Shown one piece after another: positions 41,251 through 49,650 of a stretch of DNA of 64,000 bases. The stretch is from JADMIH01 sp036399775 (GTDB lineage: Bacteria > Chloroflexota > Chloroflexia > QHBQ01 > JADMIH01): assembly GCA_036399775.1 (NCBI GenBank), contig DASWMJ010000066.1, positions 1-64,000 on the forward strand, read 5' to 3'. Position numbers and translations under genes: made by a program. Position 1 is the first letter of the stretch; every line of letters begins with the position of its first letter. The notes under the pieces were generated by a model. It was not told the DNA's origin. It saw only the letters and a list, made by a program, of their open reading frames with translations, and searched no databases.

Positions 41251-42429
41251 ATGGAACGATACGTAAAGGCGGGGCTGGCAACGCTGCTTGTGGTGATGCT
41301 CGTCGCGCTGAGCGGGCTGGCCGTCGCTAACACGGCTTCCCAGACGGGCGGGCTGGCGTCTCTGCTGGCAAGCGCGCAGGTGCAGACGAGCGCCCCCGAA
41401 GCCAGCCGCGTAGTCAGCCTGGACGCGCCCGCACAGGCCAATCCAGCAGCGCCCCAGCAGCAGGTAGGTGTCCTGGACGCACGCTCGGCGGTGAGAGTTA
41501 CGGGTCCGGCCGTGGTGACTGTGGTGAACACGCTGGAAGGAGGTGGGGGCATCCGCGACGCGGGCATCGAGCCTACCGCTAGAGGGTCGGGCGTCATCAT
41601 CGACCGGCGCGGGTACATAGTGACCAACTACCATGTAGTAGAAGGCCAGCGCAGCCTGGAAGTGATATTCTCAGACGGCAACAAAGCGCCTGCCACGCTT
41701 GTAGGCACGGATGACCTTTCGGACCTGGCGGTGATAAAGGTAGACGTGAGCGTGCCTGCCGTCGCCCAGTTCGGCGACAGCGATAAGCTGGAGACCGGGC
41801 AGCCCGTGGTGGCAATCGGCTCAGCCCTGGGCGACTTCCGCAACACGGTCACAGCGGGCATCATCAGCGGCCTCAACCGCGACTTGGACGCTACAGGCTC
41901 ACCCGGCCTGCGCGACCTTATCCAGACCGACGCTGCTATCAATCACGGCAACTCCGGCGGCCCCTTGATTGACCTGGAGGGCAACGTAATCGGCATAAAC
42001 GTAGCGGTAGTACGTGAGGGCGGTCTAACCGGGGACGTAGCCGAAGGACTAGGCTTCGCTATCCCAAGCAACACAGCGAAGGAAGTGACCTCGCAGCTTA
42101 TCAAAGATGGCTCGGTGGAGCGCCCTTATGTGGGCGTGTCGTACCAGGTGATAACACCGCGCATAGCGGCCTACTACGACCTGCCACGCGACTCCGGTAT
42201 CTACGTGAACGAGGTGCGTCCCGGCAGCCCCGCCGACAAAGCGGGCATCGAAGCCCACAGCATAATCACAGAGTTCGATGGGGTCGAACTGACCGAAGAT
42301 ACCTCCCTCCTTGAACTCCTCTTGAAGCACAAGGTAGGCGACACGGTGAAGCTGATGGTATTGCCCGAAGGCGAGACCACCGAACAAGAGTTTACCGTAG
42401 TGTTGGGCACCCGGCCCGCCGGGGAGTAA
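41251..42429 (+). CDS. HtrA/DegP-family trypsin-like serine protease with PDZ domain
   Basis: 392 residues. An N-terminal membrane anchor or signal (LATLLVVMLVALSGLAVA) is followed by a Gln/Ala/Pro linker, the protease domain with the triad H128 (VTNYHVVEG), D158 (DDLSDLAVIKVD) and S235 (HGNSGGPL), and one C-terminal PDZ domain (YVGVSYQVI...DSGIYVNEVRPGSPADKAGI). It is an envelope quality-control protease. The ATG has a ggaggag site. A structured RNA candidate precedes it, and it is convergent with mltG. Confidence 0.95.
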   Translation: MERYVKAGLATLLVVMLVALSGLAVANTASQTGGLASLLASAQVQTSAPEASRVVSLDAPAQANPAAPQQQVGVLDARSAVRVTGPAVVTVVNTLEGGGGIRDAGIEPTARGSGVIIDRRGYIVTNYHVVEGQRSLEVIFSDGNKAPATLVGTDDLSDLAVIKVDVSVPAVAQFGDSDKLETGQPVVAIGSALGDFRNTVTAGIISGLNRDLDATGSPGLRDLIQTDAAINHGNSGGPLIDLEGNVIGINVAVVREGGLTGDVAEGLGFAIPSNTAKEVTSQLIKDGSVERPYVGVSYQVITPRIAAYYDLPRDSGIYVNEVRPGSPADKAGIEAHSIITEFDGVELTEDTSLLELLLKHKVGDTVKLMVLPEGETTEQEFTVVLGTRPAGE

Positions 42430-42469
42430 AGCGCCCACATAACTTAGACAATCTTCCCTCCTTCCTCGA

Positions 42470-42501
42470 CAAGAAACCCTGCCGTAAAGCAGGGTTTCTT
42501 G
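42470..42501. terminator. Bidirectional terminator between htrA-like gene and mltG
   Basis: A perfect 13-base stem (CAAGAAACCCTGC/GCAGGGTTTCTTG) with a six-base loop lies between the two convergent stop codons. Confidence 0.85.
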
Positions 42502-42538
42502 TATTCTGATTATGAGCCAGGGAGGAACCGGCTACCTG

Positions 42539-43627
42539 TTACGGTATGTTGCCTTCGATGATCCTGTTGCGTTCGTGCTCCTCAAGCGTCTCAGCGAAGA
42601 CATGCGCCCCACTGCCGTCTCCTTTCGCCACAAAATAAAGCTCGTTGGTTTGGAGTGGATAAACGGCAGCGGCGATGGCAGGCAGGCCGGGGTTGCATAT
42701 TGGACCGGGGGGCAGTCCGGCAATACGGTAGGTATTATATGCGTGGTCAACAGTGTTGGGGTCCAATCCTAGTTCGGTCAGATTGGGCCACCATGCACCC
42801 GGCTTGCCGATCGCGTATTGAGTAGTAGGGTCCGCGCCGAAGGTCATGTCCCTTTCGAGGCGGTTCCAGAAGACGGCGGAGATGCGCGGCAACTCCTCCT
42901 CCACCACCCCTTCCCTCTGCACGATGGAGGCTACCGTCAACACCTGGTGTATGGTCAGGCCCCTGTCCGCGATGGCCTGCCTCATCTCCGGCGTTATCTT
43001 CTCTTCCATCGTCTTCAACATTATGTCAATCACAGCCTTCGAGTTGTCACCTTCGGACTGCTTGATTTCGTATGTATCGGGGAATAGATAGCCTTCCAGC
43101 CCCTTGTCGCCCGGCCTGCCCGACCCGGCGAGGAAGTCATCCTGGAACTGAGCGGAACCCTCCGGCGTACCGGCCATCTGCATGAACGCCGCGCCATCCA
43201 CGATGCCGTCCGCGGCCAGTTTCTCCGCTACCTCTTCAAGCCGGATACCCTCTATGACCGTAAACCGCACCCCTACCTCGGACGCTGGCGTGCTGAGCAG
43301 CGTAATTAACTGGTCCACGTCCATGCCCGGCGTGACCTGAAACCGTCCCGATTGGAGTGAAGTCTCGGCCCCGCGCAGTTTCAGGCGCACCGTGAACACG
43401 AACGGCGACTCGATCAGACCCTCCGATTGCAGGTTTTCCGCGATCTCGTTTACGCTCTCCCCTGGCGCTATGGTAAACATCACCGGCTGCTTTTCCACCG
43501 GCTGCTCGGCGGTTGGCACAACCAACGTCCGCGAAAGGTACAGGTAGATGCCGATGCCCGCCGTAGCGACACCGAGAATCATGACGATTGCTATTATGCC
43601 TTTTAGCGTGTTTCCTATGAATGACAC
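42539..43627 (-). CDS. mltG: Endolytic murein transglycosylase MltG
   Basis: 362 residues. It has an N-terminal membrane helix (IIAIVMILGVATAGIGIYLYL), a LysM-like region (FTIAPGESVNEIAENLQSEGLI) and the YceG/MltG catalytic domain with LASIVQREG-like TVASIVQREGVVEEELPRIS (catalytic Glu after VQR), VFWNRLERDMTFGADPTTQYA and YNTYRIAGLPPGPICNPGLP. It cuts nascent glycan strands in the cell wall. The gene is divergent from miaA. Confidence 0.96.
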   Translation of the reverse strand: MSFIGNTLKGIIAIVMILGVATAGIGIYLYLSRTLVVPTAEQPVEKQPVMFTIAPGESVNEIAENLQSEGLIESPFVFTVRLKLRGAETSLQSGRFQVTPGMDVDQLITLLSTPASEVGVRFTVIEGIRLEEVAEKLAADGIVDGAAFMQMAGTPEGSAQFQDDFLAGSGRPGDKGLEGYLFPDTYEIKQSEGDNSKAVIDIMLKTMEEKITPEMRQAIADRGLTIHQVLTVASIVQREGVVEEELPRISAVFWNRLERDMTFGADPTTQYAIGKPGAWWPNLTELGLDPNTVDHAYNTYRIAGLPPGPICNPGLPAIAAAVYPLQTNELYFVAKGDGSGAHVFAETLEEHERNRIIEGNIP

Positions 43628-43713
43628 TGCTTGCTTTTCTCCTTTTGCCTAGCCAACTCATATTGTAGCAAAATGTGGCACCGTTGGGCAAGAAAGCGGG
43701 GCGGCTCGACGTG

Positions 43714-43719
43714 TATAAT
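43714..43719 (+). promoter_or_regulatory. -10 element TATAAT directly before miaA
   Basis: TATAAT ends six bases before the proposed miaA ATG, which predicts transcription starting at or next to the start codon (leaderless mRNA). No ribosome binding site is present, in agreement. A clear -35 was not found. Confidence 0.5.
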
Positions 43720-43725
43720 TTCCCT

Positions 43726-44673
43726 ATGGAAAAGGTACGACAGCCCCCACTTATCGCACTTTTTGGGCCAACAGCCTCAGGCAAGAGCACGCTCGCTATC
43801 AAGCTCTGCGAGGCATTGGGCGGCGAAATCGTCACAGCCGATTCGCGCCAGGTGTACCGCTACATGGACGTCGGCACCGACAAGCCATCATCCCAAGACA
43901 GACAGCGCGTACCCCACCACATGATAGACCTTGTAGACCCTGATGAGCCGTACACGCTGGCGCTCTATCAGCAGGGGGCATACGCTACCATCGAGGAGGT
44001 GTTGAGCAGAGGCCGAGTGCCGGTGCTGGCGGGAGGCACCCCTCTATACGTCAACAGCGTCATTGAAGGTTGGATCATCCCGAAGGTAGAGCCGGATATG
44101 CTGCTACGCGAGGCGCTCGAAAGGGAAGCGGAAGAGGCCGGTCCGGCGGAACTGCACGCAAGGCTGCGCGCGCTTGACCCTGCTGCGGCTGAAAACATCC
44201 TGCCATCGAACACCCGCCGCATCATACGCGCCCTTGAGGTCATAGTGATGACGGGGCGGCCTATAAGCGAGCAGCAACGCAAAGAGCCACCACCGTACCG
44301 CATCCTCAGAATAGGCCTCGCCTGCGAGCGCGACGAGTTGTACCGGCGGATAGACGCGCGGGTTGACCGGCAGATAATAGAAAAGGGTCTGGTAGCGGAG
44401 GTGGCGGCGCTGCACGAAAGAGGGTATGCCTTTGACTTGCCCTCCATGAGCGGGTTAGGATACAGGCAGATCGGCGAATATCTACGGGGCAAAGCAACTC
44501 TGGCCGAGGCCGTGCAGCGCATGAAGTGGGACACGCACGGCTTCGCGAGGCACCAGGGCAACTGGTTCCGCAGGCAGCGCCAGGCGAAGTGGATAGACTC
44601 TACATCACATGATCCCACGGAGCAGGCTATATCGCTCGCCCGTGAATTCTTGAACAACGATAACTATCTCTAA
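43726..44673 (+). CDS. miaA: tRNA dimethylallyltransferase MiaA
   Basis: Adds the dimethylallyl group to A37 of tRNAs reading UNN codons. It starts MEKVRQPPLIALFGPTASGK with the P-loop GPTASGKS. Further motifs are VTADSRQVYRYMDVGTDKPS, HHMIDLVDPDE, AGGTPLYVNSVIEGW and SGLGYRQIGEYL. 315 residues from the ATG at 43726; an upstream extension is not supported. The stop codon is merged with an octamer repeat. Confidence 0.96.
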   Translation: MEKVRQPPLIALFGPTASGKSTLAIKLCEALGGEIVTADSRQVYRYMDVGTDKPSSQDRQRVPHHMIDLVDPDEPYTLALYQQGAYATIEEVLSRGRVPVLAGGTPLYVNSVIEGWIIPKVEPDMLLREALEREAEEAGPAELHARLRALDPAAAENILPSNTRRIIRALEVIVMTGRPISEQQRKEPPPYRILRIGLACERDELYRRIDARVDRQIIEKGLVAEVAALHERGYAFDLPSMSGLGYRQIGEYLRGKATLAEAVQRMKWDTHGFARHQGNWFRRQRQAKWIDSTSHDPTEQAISLAREFLNNDNYL

Positions 44674-44801
44674 CCGCAAAGACGCAAAGTACGCTAAGGT
44701 CCTATTGCACGTAGCAATACAGGCTGCCGTGCTTGTACCTCCTGATAACCAAGACAATACGGTCCTTTGTGAACTTTGCGTTCCTGTGCGTTTTTGCGGT
44801 T
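44671..44801. repeat. Inverted octamer-type repeat after miaA
   Basis: The left arm taaccgcaaagacgcaaagt (from 44671) and the right arm ending gtgcgtttttgcggtta (to 44801) are imperfect reverse complements around a 60-base spacer. The left arm contains the miaA stop codon. Confidence 0.65.
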
Positions 44802-44820
44802 AGAAATCTCAGTAATGGGT

Positions 44821-44850
44821 TTGGGAAGAGAGCGACCCCTCATGTATAAT
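44821..44850 (+). promoter_or_regulatory. Promoter of the aminotransferase gene, TTGGGA-N18-TATAAT
   Basis: TTGGGA at 44821-44826, an 18-base spacer and a perfect TATAAT at 44845-44850, 45 bases upstream of the start codon. Confidence 0.5.
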
Positions 44851-44895
44851 ACAGAGTCCGGCGAAGATGCCGCAGAAGGAGATAATAAACTCACC

Positions 44896-46086
44896 ATGAA
44901 GTTCGCAAGCCGCATAGAGAAGCTGCCACCATACGTATTTGCGGGCATGGCCAAGAGGCTGGCTGAGCTGCGCGCGTCCGGGGTCGAAATTATCAATTTC
45001 ACTATGGGCGATCCCGACGTGCCCACGCCCGACTATCTCCTTGAAGCGATGTACGAGGCGTCACGTCGGCCTGAGAACTCCCGCTACCCCGATTACTTCG
45101 GCAAGCCTAAGCTGCGCCAGGCCATAGCCGACTGGTACGCAACCCGCTTCGGCGTGACCCTCGACCCGACAACCGAAGTACTGCCCTTGATAGGCTCGAA
45201 GGAGGGTATCGCTAACGTCGCGCTCGCGTTCGTGGACAGCGACGAGGTGGCGCTCGTGCCCGACCCCGCGTACCCAGTCTACAAGTTCGGCACGCTGATG
45301 GCGGATGGGCAGGTGGCGTACCTCCCTCTGCTTGAGGAGAGCGGCTGGCTGCCCGACCTGGAGTCAATTGACCCCGAATTGGCGCGCAAGGTGAACGTGC
45401 TGTGGCTAAATTACCCTAACAACCCTACGGGCGCGGTGGCGGATATAGAGTGCTTCGAGCGCGTTGTCCACTGGGCAAAGAAATACGACGTAATAGTGGC
45501 CCACGACAACCCGTACAGCGAAATGGCCTACGACGGCTTCAAGCCGCCCTCCATCCTTGAGGTGCCCGAAGCGCGGGATATAGCGGTCGAGTTCAATTCG
45601 TTCAGCAAGACCTTCTCGATGGCGGGGCATCGCATCGGCATGGCGGTGGGCAACCCGGAGATCATCGGGGTGCTGGGGCGCATCAAGACCAACATCGATT
45701 CGGGCGTGTACGGCGCTATCCAGGACATGGCGACCACCGCGCTGACGAGCGATCTATCGTGGATACCTGAGCGCAACGAGATTTACCGGCGCAGGCGGGA
45801 CAAGCTGTGCGCTGCGCTCCGCGATATGGGCATAAAAGTTACGCCGCCCCAGGCCGGCCTCTACATCTGGGCGCGCGTGCCGGAAGGGTACACGTCCAGC
45901 AGTTTCACCGAGATGCTCCTCCAGAAGGCAGGCATAGCCATCACGCCGGGCCCAACCTATGGCAAACAAGGCGACGGGTTCTTCCGGCTGGCCTTCACCG
46001 TGCCGGACGAGCAGGTAGACGAAGCTGTGGCGCGGCTGGCGAAACTGGACCTGGGTGCGAACGCGCTTGAGGCAGTAACTAAGTAA
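44896..46086 (+). CDS. Class I/II aminotransferase, LL-diaminopimelate aminotransferase-like
   Basis: A PLP-dependent enzyme of 396 residues, most like the DapL2 branch that makes LL-diaminopimelate directly from tetrahydrodipicolinate. Features are SRYPDYFGKPKLRQAIADWY, LIGSKEGIANVALAFVD, WLNYPNNPTGAVA with the PLP-pocket Asn, AHDNPYSEMAYDG, and the Schiff-base lysine in SFSKTFSMAGHRIGM. The ATG at 44896 gives the standard N-terminus; gaaggaga lies 14 bases upstream, a long spacing. Related alanine or aspartate aminotransferases cannot be ruled out. Confidence 0.88.
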   Translation: MKFASRIEKLPPYVFAGMAKRLAELRASGVEIINFTMGDPDVPTPDYLLEAMYEASRRPENSRYPDYFGKPKLRQAIADWYATRFGVTLDPTTEVLPLIGSKEGIANVALAFVDSDEVALVPDPAYPVYKFGTLMADGQVAYLPLLEESGWLPDLESIDPELARKVNVLWLNYPNNPTGAVADIECFERVVHWAKKYDVIVAHDNPYSEMAYDGFKPPSILEVPEARDIAVEFNSFSKTFSMAGHRIGMAVGNPEIIGVLGRIKTNIDSGVYGAIQDMATTALTSDLSWIPERNEIYRRRRDKLCAALRDMGIKVTPPQAGLYIWARVPEGYTSSSFTEMLLQKAGIAITPGPTYGKQGDGFFRLAFTVPDEQVDEAVARLAKLDLGANALEAVTK

Positions 46087-46097
46087 AAGGAGTATCC

Positions 46098-47462
46098 ATC
46101 ATCAGCACCATATCGCACGAAACTAAATCCAAGATCGAGAAGGCGGTGCTCGTTGGCGTGGAGCACGGACGCCAGGCGATGAGCACGAGCGACTCCCTTG
46201 ACGAGCTTGAGCAACTGGCGGCCACCGCCGGGGTAGAAGTTGTGGGCCGCATCTCCCAGAAGCTCTCCAACCCCAACCCGGCTACACTCGTCGGGAAGGG
46301 CAAAATCGGGGAGATACGCGAGCTTATGGAGAAGGTAGGCGCGGACCTCCTGCTGGTTGACGAGGAATTGACCCCTACCCAGCAGCGCAACCTCGAAGAA
46401 ACTCTCAACACCAAGATAATCGACAGGACGGGTCTCATCCTGGATATATTCGCGCGCCACGCGCAAACCCGCGAGGGGCGTTTGCAGGTAGAGCTTGCCC
46501 AGTTGGAGTACCGGCTCCCGCGCCTCACACGCATGTGGACCCACCTATCGCGCCAGGCGGCGGGCGGCGTCGGCTTGCGCGGCCCCGGCGAGACACAGCT
46601 TGAAGTGGACCGCCGCCGCTCGCGTGAGCGCATCGCCAAGCTGCGAGACGATCTGAAAGAAGTGCATGCCCACAGAGAATTGTACCGCCAGAAGCGGCGC
46701 AGGGAGGGGCTGCCGGTGGTCGCGCTGGTCGGATATACGAATGCTGGCAAATCTACGCTGCTCAACGCCCTATCAGACGCTGATGTATATGCTGAGAACG
46801 TGTTGTTTGCCACGCTTGACCCGACGACCCGGCTGATCCGGCTGCCGGAGGGCCAGGAGGCGCTCCTGACCGATACTGTGGGCTTCATCCAGAGGCTGCC
46901 CACGCAGTTGGTGGCGGCCTTCAGGGCCACGCTCGAAGAGATACAGGACGCGGACGTGCTAGTCCACGTGCTTGACCTGACACACCCCAACGCTGAGGAG
47001 CAGTCACAGACCGTTGACAGGGTGCTGGAAGAGTTGGGCGTGGCGAACAAGCCCCGCATCACCGCGCTCAACAAGATAGACAGGCTCTTCCCAGAGCTTG
47101 GCGAAAAGTCGCCCAATGGCTCCTCGGAGGGCAAGCTGGATGCCGCTAGCATCAGCGCCACGTTGCGGTCAGACCTTGAGCTTGGCGCAACTTTCGTGCC
47201 CGTTTCGGCACAGCGCGGGTGGGGCCTGGAAGACCTTCTCAAGCGCATTCAGGAGACTTTGAGCGAATCCCTCGTCCCTATGGAGGTGCTTATCCCCTAC
47301 AAAGCCAGCGAACTCGTCGCTCTCTTCCACGAGAAGGGCATCATAGAGAGGGAGGAGCACACCGGAGAGGGCACCACCATCCAGGGGCGCATCCCCAGCC
47401 GCTATACCCGACTGTACGGCAGCTACAAGAGCAAGCAGACAGCGCCAGGGGTCGGGGGTTAG
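46098..47462 (+). CDS. hflX: GTPase HflX
   Basis: Ribosome-splitting GTPase. The N-terminal HflX domain has VGRISQKLSNPNPATLVGKG, and the GTP-binding part has P-loop VGYTNAGKSTLLNAL, LDPTTRLI (switch I), DTVGFIQRLPTQLVAAF (G3) and NKID (G4). The preceding GGVGLRGPGETQLEVDRR is diagnostic. The start is odd: the only conventional one is GTG at 46146, inside a conserved strand and poorly spaced. The frame extends to a stop at 46080 without ATG, GTG or TTG, while aaaggag lies five bases before ATC at 46098. I annotate from that ATC as a likely non-canonical start. Confidence 0.93.
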   Translation: MISTISHETKSKIEKAVLVGVEHGRQAMSTSDSLDELEQLAATAGVEVVGRISQKLSNPNPATLVGKGKIGEIRELMEKVGADLLLVDEELTPTQQRNLEETLNTKIIDRTGLILDIFARHAQTREGRLQVELAQLEYRLPRLTRMWTHLSRQAAGGVGLRGPGETQLEVDRRRSRERIAKLRDDLKEVHAHRELYRQKRRREGLPVVALVGYTNAGKSTLLNALSDADVYAENVLFATLDPTTRLIRLPEGQEALLTDTVGFIQRLPTQLVAAFRATLEEIQDADVLVHVLDLTHPNAEEQSQTVDRVLEELGVANKPRITALNKIDRLFPELGEKSPNGSSEGKLDAASISATLRSDLELGATFVPVSAQRGWGLEDLLKRIQETLSESLVPMEVLIPYKASELVALFHEKGIIEREEHTGEGTTIQGRIPSRYTRLYGSYKSKQTAPGVGG

Positions 47463-47489
47463 CAGCCTGGGGTCTAAATGATTACGAAA

Positions 47490-47522
47490 AAGGCCAGCTT
47501 GGCAATCGCTCAAGCTGGCCTT
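47490..47522. terminator. Bidirectional terminator after hflX
   Basis: A perfect 12-base stem (AAGGCCAGCTTG/CAAGCTGGCCTT) with a nine-base loop and T-rich flanks on both strands. It serves hflX and the convergent secreted-protein gene. A near copy lies at 48518-48550. Confidence 0.88.
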
Positions 47523-47569
47523 TCTCTTTTGAATTATGTTACTTGTGACTGTGGTCGTGAGCTATAGGT

Positions 47570-48199
47570 CTACGGGCCGATGTCTACGTTGATGCAGTCA
47601 AAGCCTACGTTGGGCCCAGTGTTCGCGGCAGGGGTGCCCACCCAGCCCAACGCTACGTAGATGGCATTGTTGTTGTTCACCGTGACGGACACCGTGTCAC
47701 CGTGGCGCACCCAATAGGAGGTAAGATAGGCGAGGCCGTTCGCCTGCGCGACGAAATTGGTAACCGGGGAGTTGCCTACGTAGAGGGATACTTTGCACCC
47801 AACGCACCCGTTTATACTCTGGTCATCGAACTTGACCGTTACTTCGTTTTTGTCGGCAGCGGACGAGGCAGGGAAGCCGGTCTCCATATAGGCATAGTAG
47901 TCTGTGCTACCGCTGCTTACAGGAGAGCCGCCCTTGAGGTCAGCGTAGTTGGTGCCGCTCAGGCGAGGATCGCAGCTTGACGGCTCCATAGGGGCGAATT
48001 GGCGGCTGAGGCTCGCTCCCGCCCCGGATACCCAGGGTGCCAGGGTAAGCTCGAAGTCGTAGAAGTAGCTGGCGACATTGGGGGATGTGCCGCCCTTAGA
48101 TGAGGAGGCTGATGCTGGCGGGTTAGCAGAGGCAGGTAGGGCCAGCAGGGCTAGCAGAACAAAGGCTGCGACAAGGGTAGCGATGCGCTTGATTTTCAT
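47570..48199 (-). CDS. Secreted protein of a tandemly duplicated pair, copy 1
   Basis: 209 residues with a clear signal peptide (IATLVAAFVLLALLALPASA). The exported domain is beta-rich, with DFELTLAPWVSGAGASLSRQ, conserved cysteines in SSCDPRLSGTNYADLKGG and SINGCVGCKVSLYVGNSPVT, and the ending NVGFDCINVDIGP. Carbohydrate- or surface-binding jelly-roll folds look similar, but no family is recognised. It is about 75-80 percent identical by eye to the next gene. Confidence 0.75.
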   Translation of the reverse strand: MKIKRIATLVAAFVLLALLALPASANPPASASSSKGGTSPNVASYFYDFELTLAPWVSGAGASLSRQFAPMEPSSCDPRLSGTNYADLKGGSPVSSGSTDYYAYMETGFPASSAADKNEVTVKFDDQSINGCVGCKVSLYVGNSPVTNFVAQANGLAYLTSYWVRHGDTVSVTVNNNNAIYVALGWVGTPAANTGPNVGFDCINVDIGP

Positions 48200-48517
48200 G
48201 GTGTGTTTTCTCCTTCTTCCTTCTTTAACTCCGGTCTCTTCTTCTCTCTTCTCTTCGCGCAGGCACCACCCCCTCTCTACGGGGTAAAATCAGGCAGGAC
48301 TAAATATAGCATCTACATCAAGGAACGCATACCAACCAGATGAGAAGTCCGCCTCCATCTTACCACCCTATACGATGGATGGTCACTATACCAAAAGGCA
48401 AATACATCCCGTGTCCCCCAATGGTACTATAAACTTGCAGCCCATTAGTCCTACCTGTGCACGTAGCTTCTCTGAGAATAAGGGCGAGTATCGAGACGCT
48501 TATGACGTTCATAAGGA
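48200..48517. other. Duplicated upstream region of secreted-protein copy 1
   Basis: This gap matches 49275-49530 upstream of copy 2 over about 250 bases (tcttctcttcgcgcag, ccaccccctctctac, gatgagaagtccgcc, ctataaacttgcag). The duplication therefore includes promoter and leader. No gene is seen here. Confidence 0.65.
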
Positions 48518-48550
48518 AAGGCCAGCTTGGCGATTACTCAAGCTAGCCTT
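48518..48550. terminator. Duplicated terminator of secreted-protein copy 2
   Basis: A 12-base stem with one mismatch (AAGGCCAGCTTG/CAAGCTAGCCTT), matching 47490-47522 in sequence and position relative to the gene. Confidence 0.75.
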
Positions 48551-48638
48551 CTTCTCTATATGCTGCACTCCGCGAGTCGCGGAGTGCCTCACTACATTTC
48601 TGATTATCCCGTTGTGGCTGTTGTCGTGAGCTACAGAT

Positions 48639-49274
48639 CTACGGGCCGATGTCCACGTTGATACAGTCAAAGCCTACCGAGGGGGCGCTGCCCGGAGCGG
48701 GGGTGCCCGCCCAACCCAACGCTACGTAGATAGCATTGTTGCTGTTCACAGTGACCGACACGGAGTCGCCATAGCGCACCCACCAGGAGGTAAGATTATC
48801 CAGGCCGTTCGCCTGGCTAAGGAAGTTGGTAACTGGGGAGTTGCCTACGTAGAGCGATACCTTGCACCCATCGCACCCGTCTATGCTCTGGGCGTCGAAC
48901 TTGACGGTTACGTCATTGACGTCGGTACGCGGCGAGGAAGGGAAGCCGGTCTCCATATAAGCATAGGCGTCCGAGGTTCCCGGTATGGGAGTGCCACCCT
49001 TGAGGTGAGCGTAGTTGGTGCCGCTCAGGCGAGGATCGCAGCTTGACGGCTCTTGGATTGCGAATACGCGACCCAGGCCCGCGCCTGCCCCGGATACCCA
49101 GGGTGCGAGAGTGCTCTCGAAGTCGTAGAAGTAGCTGGCGGCATCGGGGGATGTGCCGCCCTTAGATGAGGAGTCTGATGTTGACAGGCCGGCAGAGGCA
49201 GGCATAGCCAGCAAGGCGAGCAGCGCCAGGGCTGCTATAAAGGTAGAGACGCGCTTGAAGTTCATGATGTGCAT
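48639..49274 (-). CDS. Secreted protein of a tandemly duplicated pair, copy 2
   Basis: 211 residues with a signal peptide (VSTFIAALALLALLAMPASA) and the same exported domain as copy 1: DFESTLAPWVSGAGAGLGRV, SSCDPRLSGTNYAHLKGGTP, SIDGCDGCKVSLYVGNSPVT and SVGFDCINVDIGP. All four cysteine positions are kept. The unit of duplication is about 1 kb and includes regulatory flanks and terminator. Confidence 0.75.
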   Translation of the reverse strand: MHIMNFKRVSTFIAALALLALLAMPASAGLSTSDSSSKGGTSPDAASYFYDFESTLAPWVSGAGAGLGRVFAIQEPSSCDPRLSGTNYAHLKGGTPIPGTSDAYAYMETGFPSSPRTDVNDVTVKFDAQSIDGCDGCKVSLYVGNSPVTNFLSQANGLDNLTSWWVRYGDSVSVTVNSNNAIYVALGWAGTPAPGSAPSVGFDCINVDIGP

Positions 49275-49579
49275 TCTCCTTATTACCTTCTATAACTCTC
49301 CGTTCTCTTGTCTCTCTTCTCTTCGCGCAGATACCACCCCCTCTCTACAAGGTCAAACCACGCGGGACTATACGGGACATCTACATCAGCGAAGGTGAGC
49401 CGCGAAGATGAGAAGTCCGCCCCCATCTTACCACGCTATACGACGGATGGTCAATATACTAAGAGGCAAATACATCGCAAGTCATCCAATATTGCTATAA
49501 ACTTGCAGGCTAATAGCCCTATCCATATCGGTTGAGTAGAATAATGGGTGGAGGATTGGGTGGAGCTAGGTACAACACG

Positions 49580-49622
49580 AGAAGGTCCCTGTCAGGCGTA
49601 AAAACCCGGACCGGGACCTTCT
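49580..49622 (-). terminator. Terminator of the Gld-like ABC operon
   Basis: A stem AGAAGGTCCC/GGGACCTTCT around a 23-base loop, about 30 bases after the DUF4340 stop. The loop holds a ccgg-type inner hairpin. Confidence 0.65.
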
Positions 49623-49650
49623 TATGTTATTTTGCAGCGTTATTGTATGA

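Noticed and set aside
48375..48629. 84-codon plus-strand frame between the duplicated secreted-protein genes
   Set aside because: It lies across the duplicated leader and terminator hairpin, has no ribosome binding site, and is not kept in the second copy of the duplicated region.
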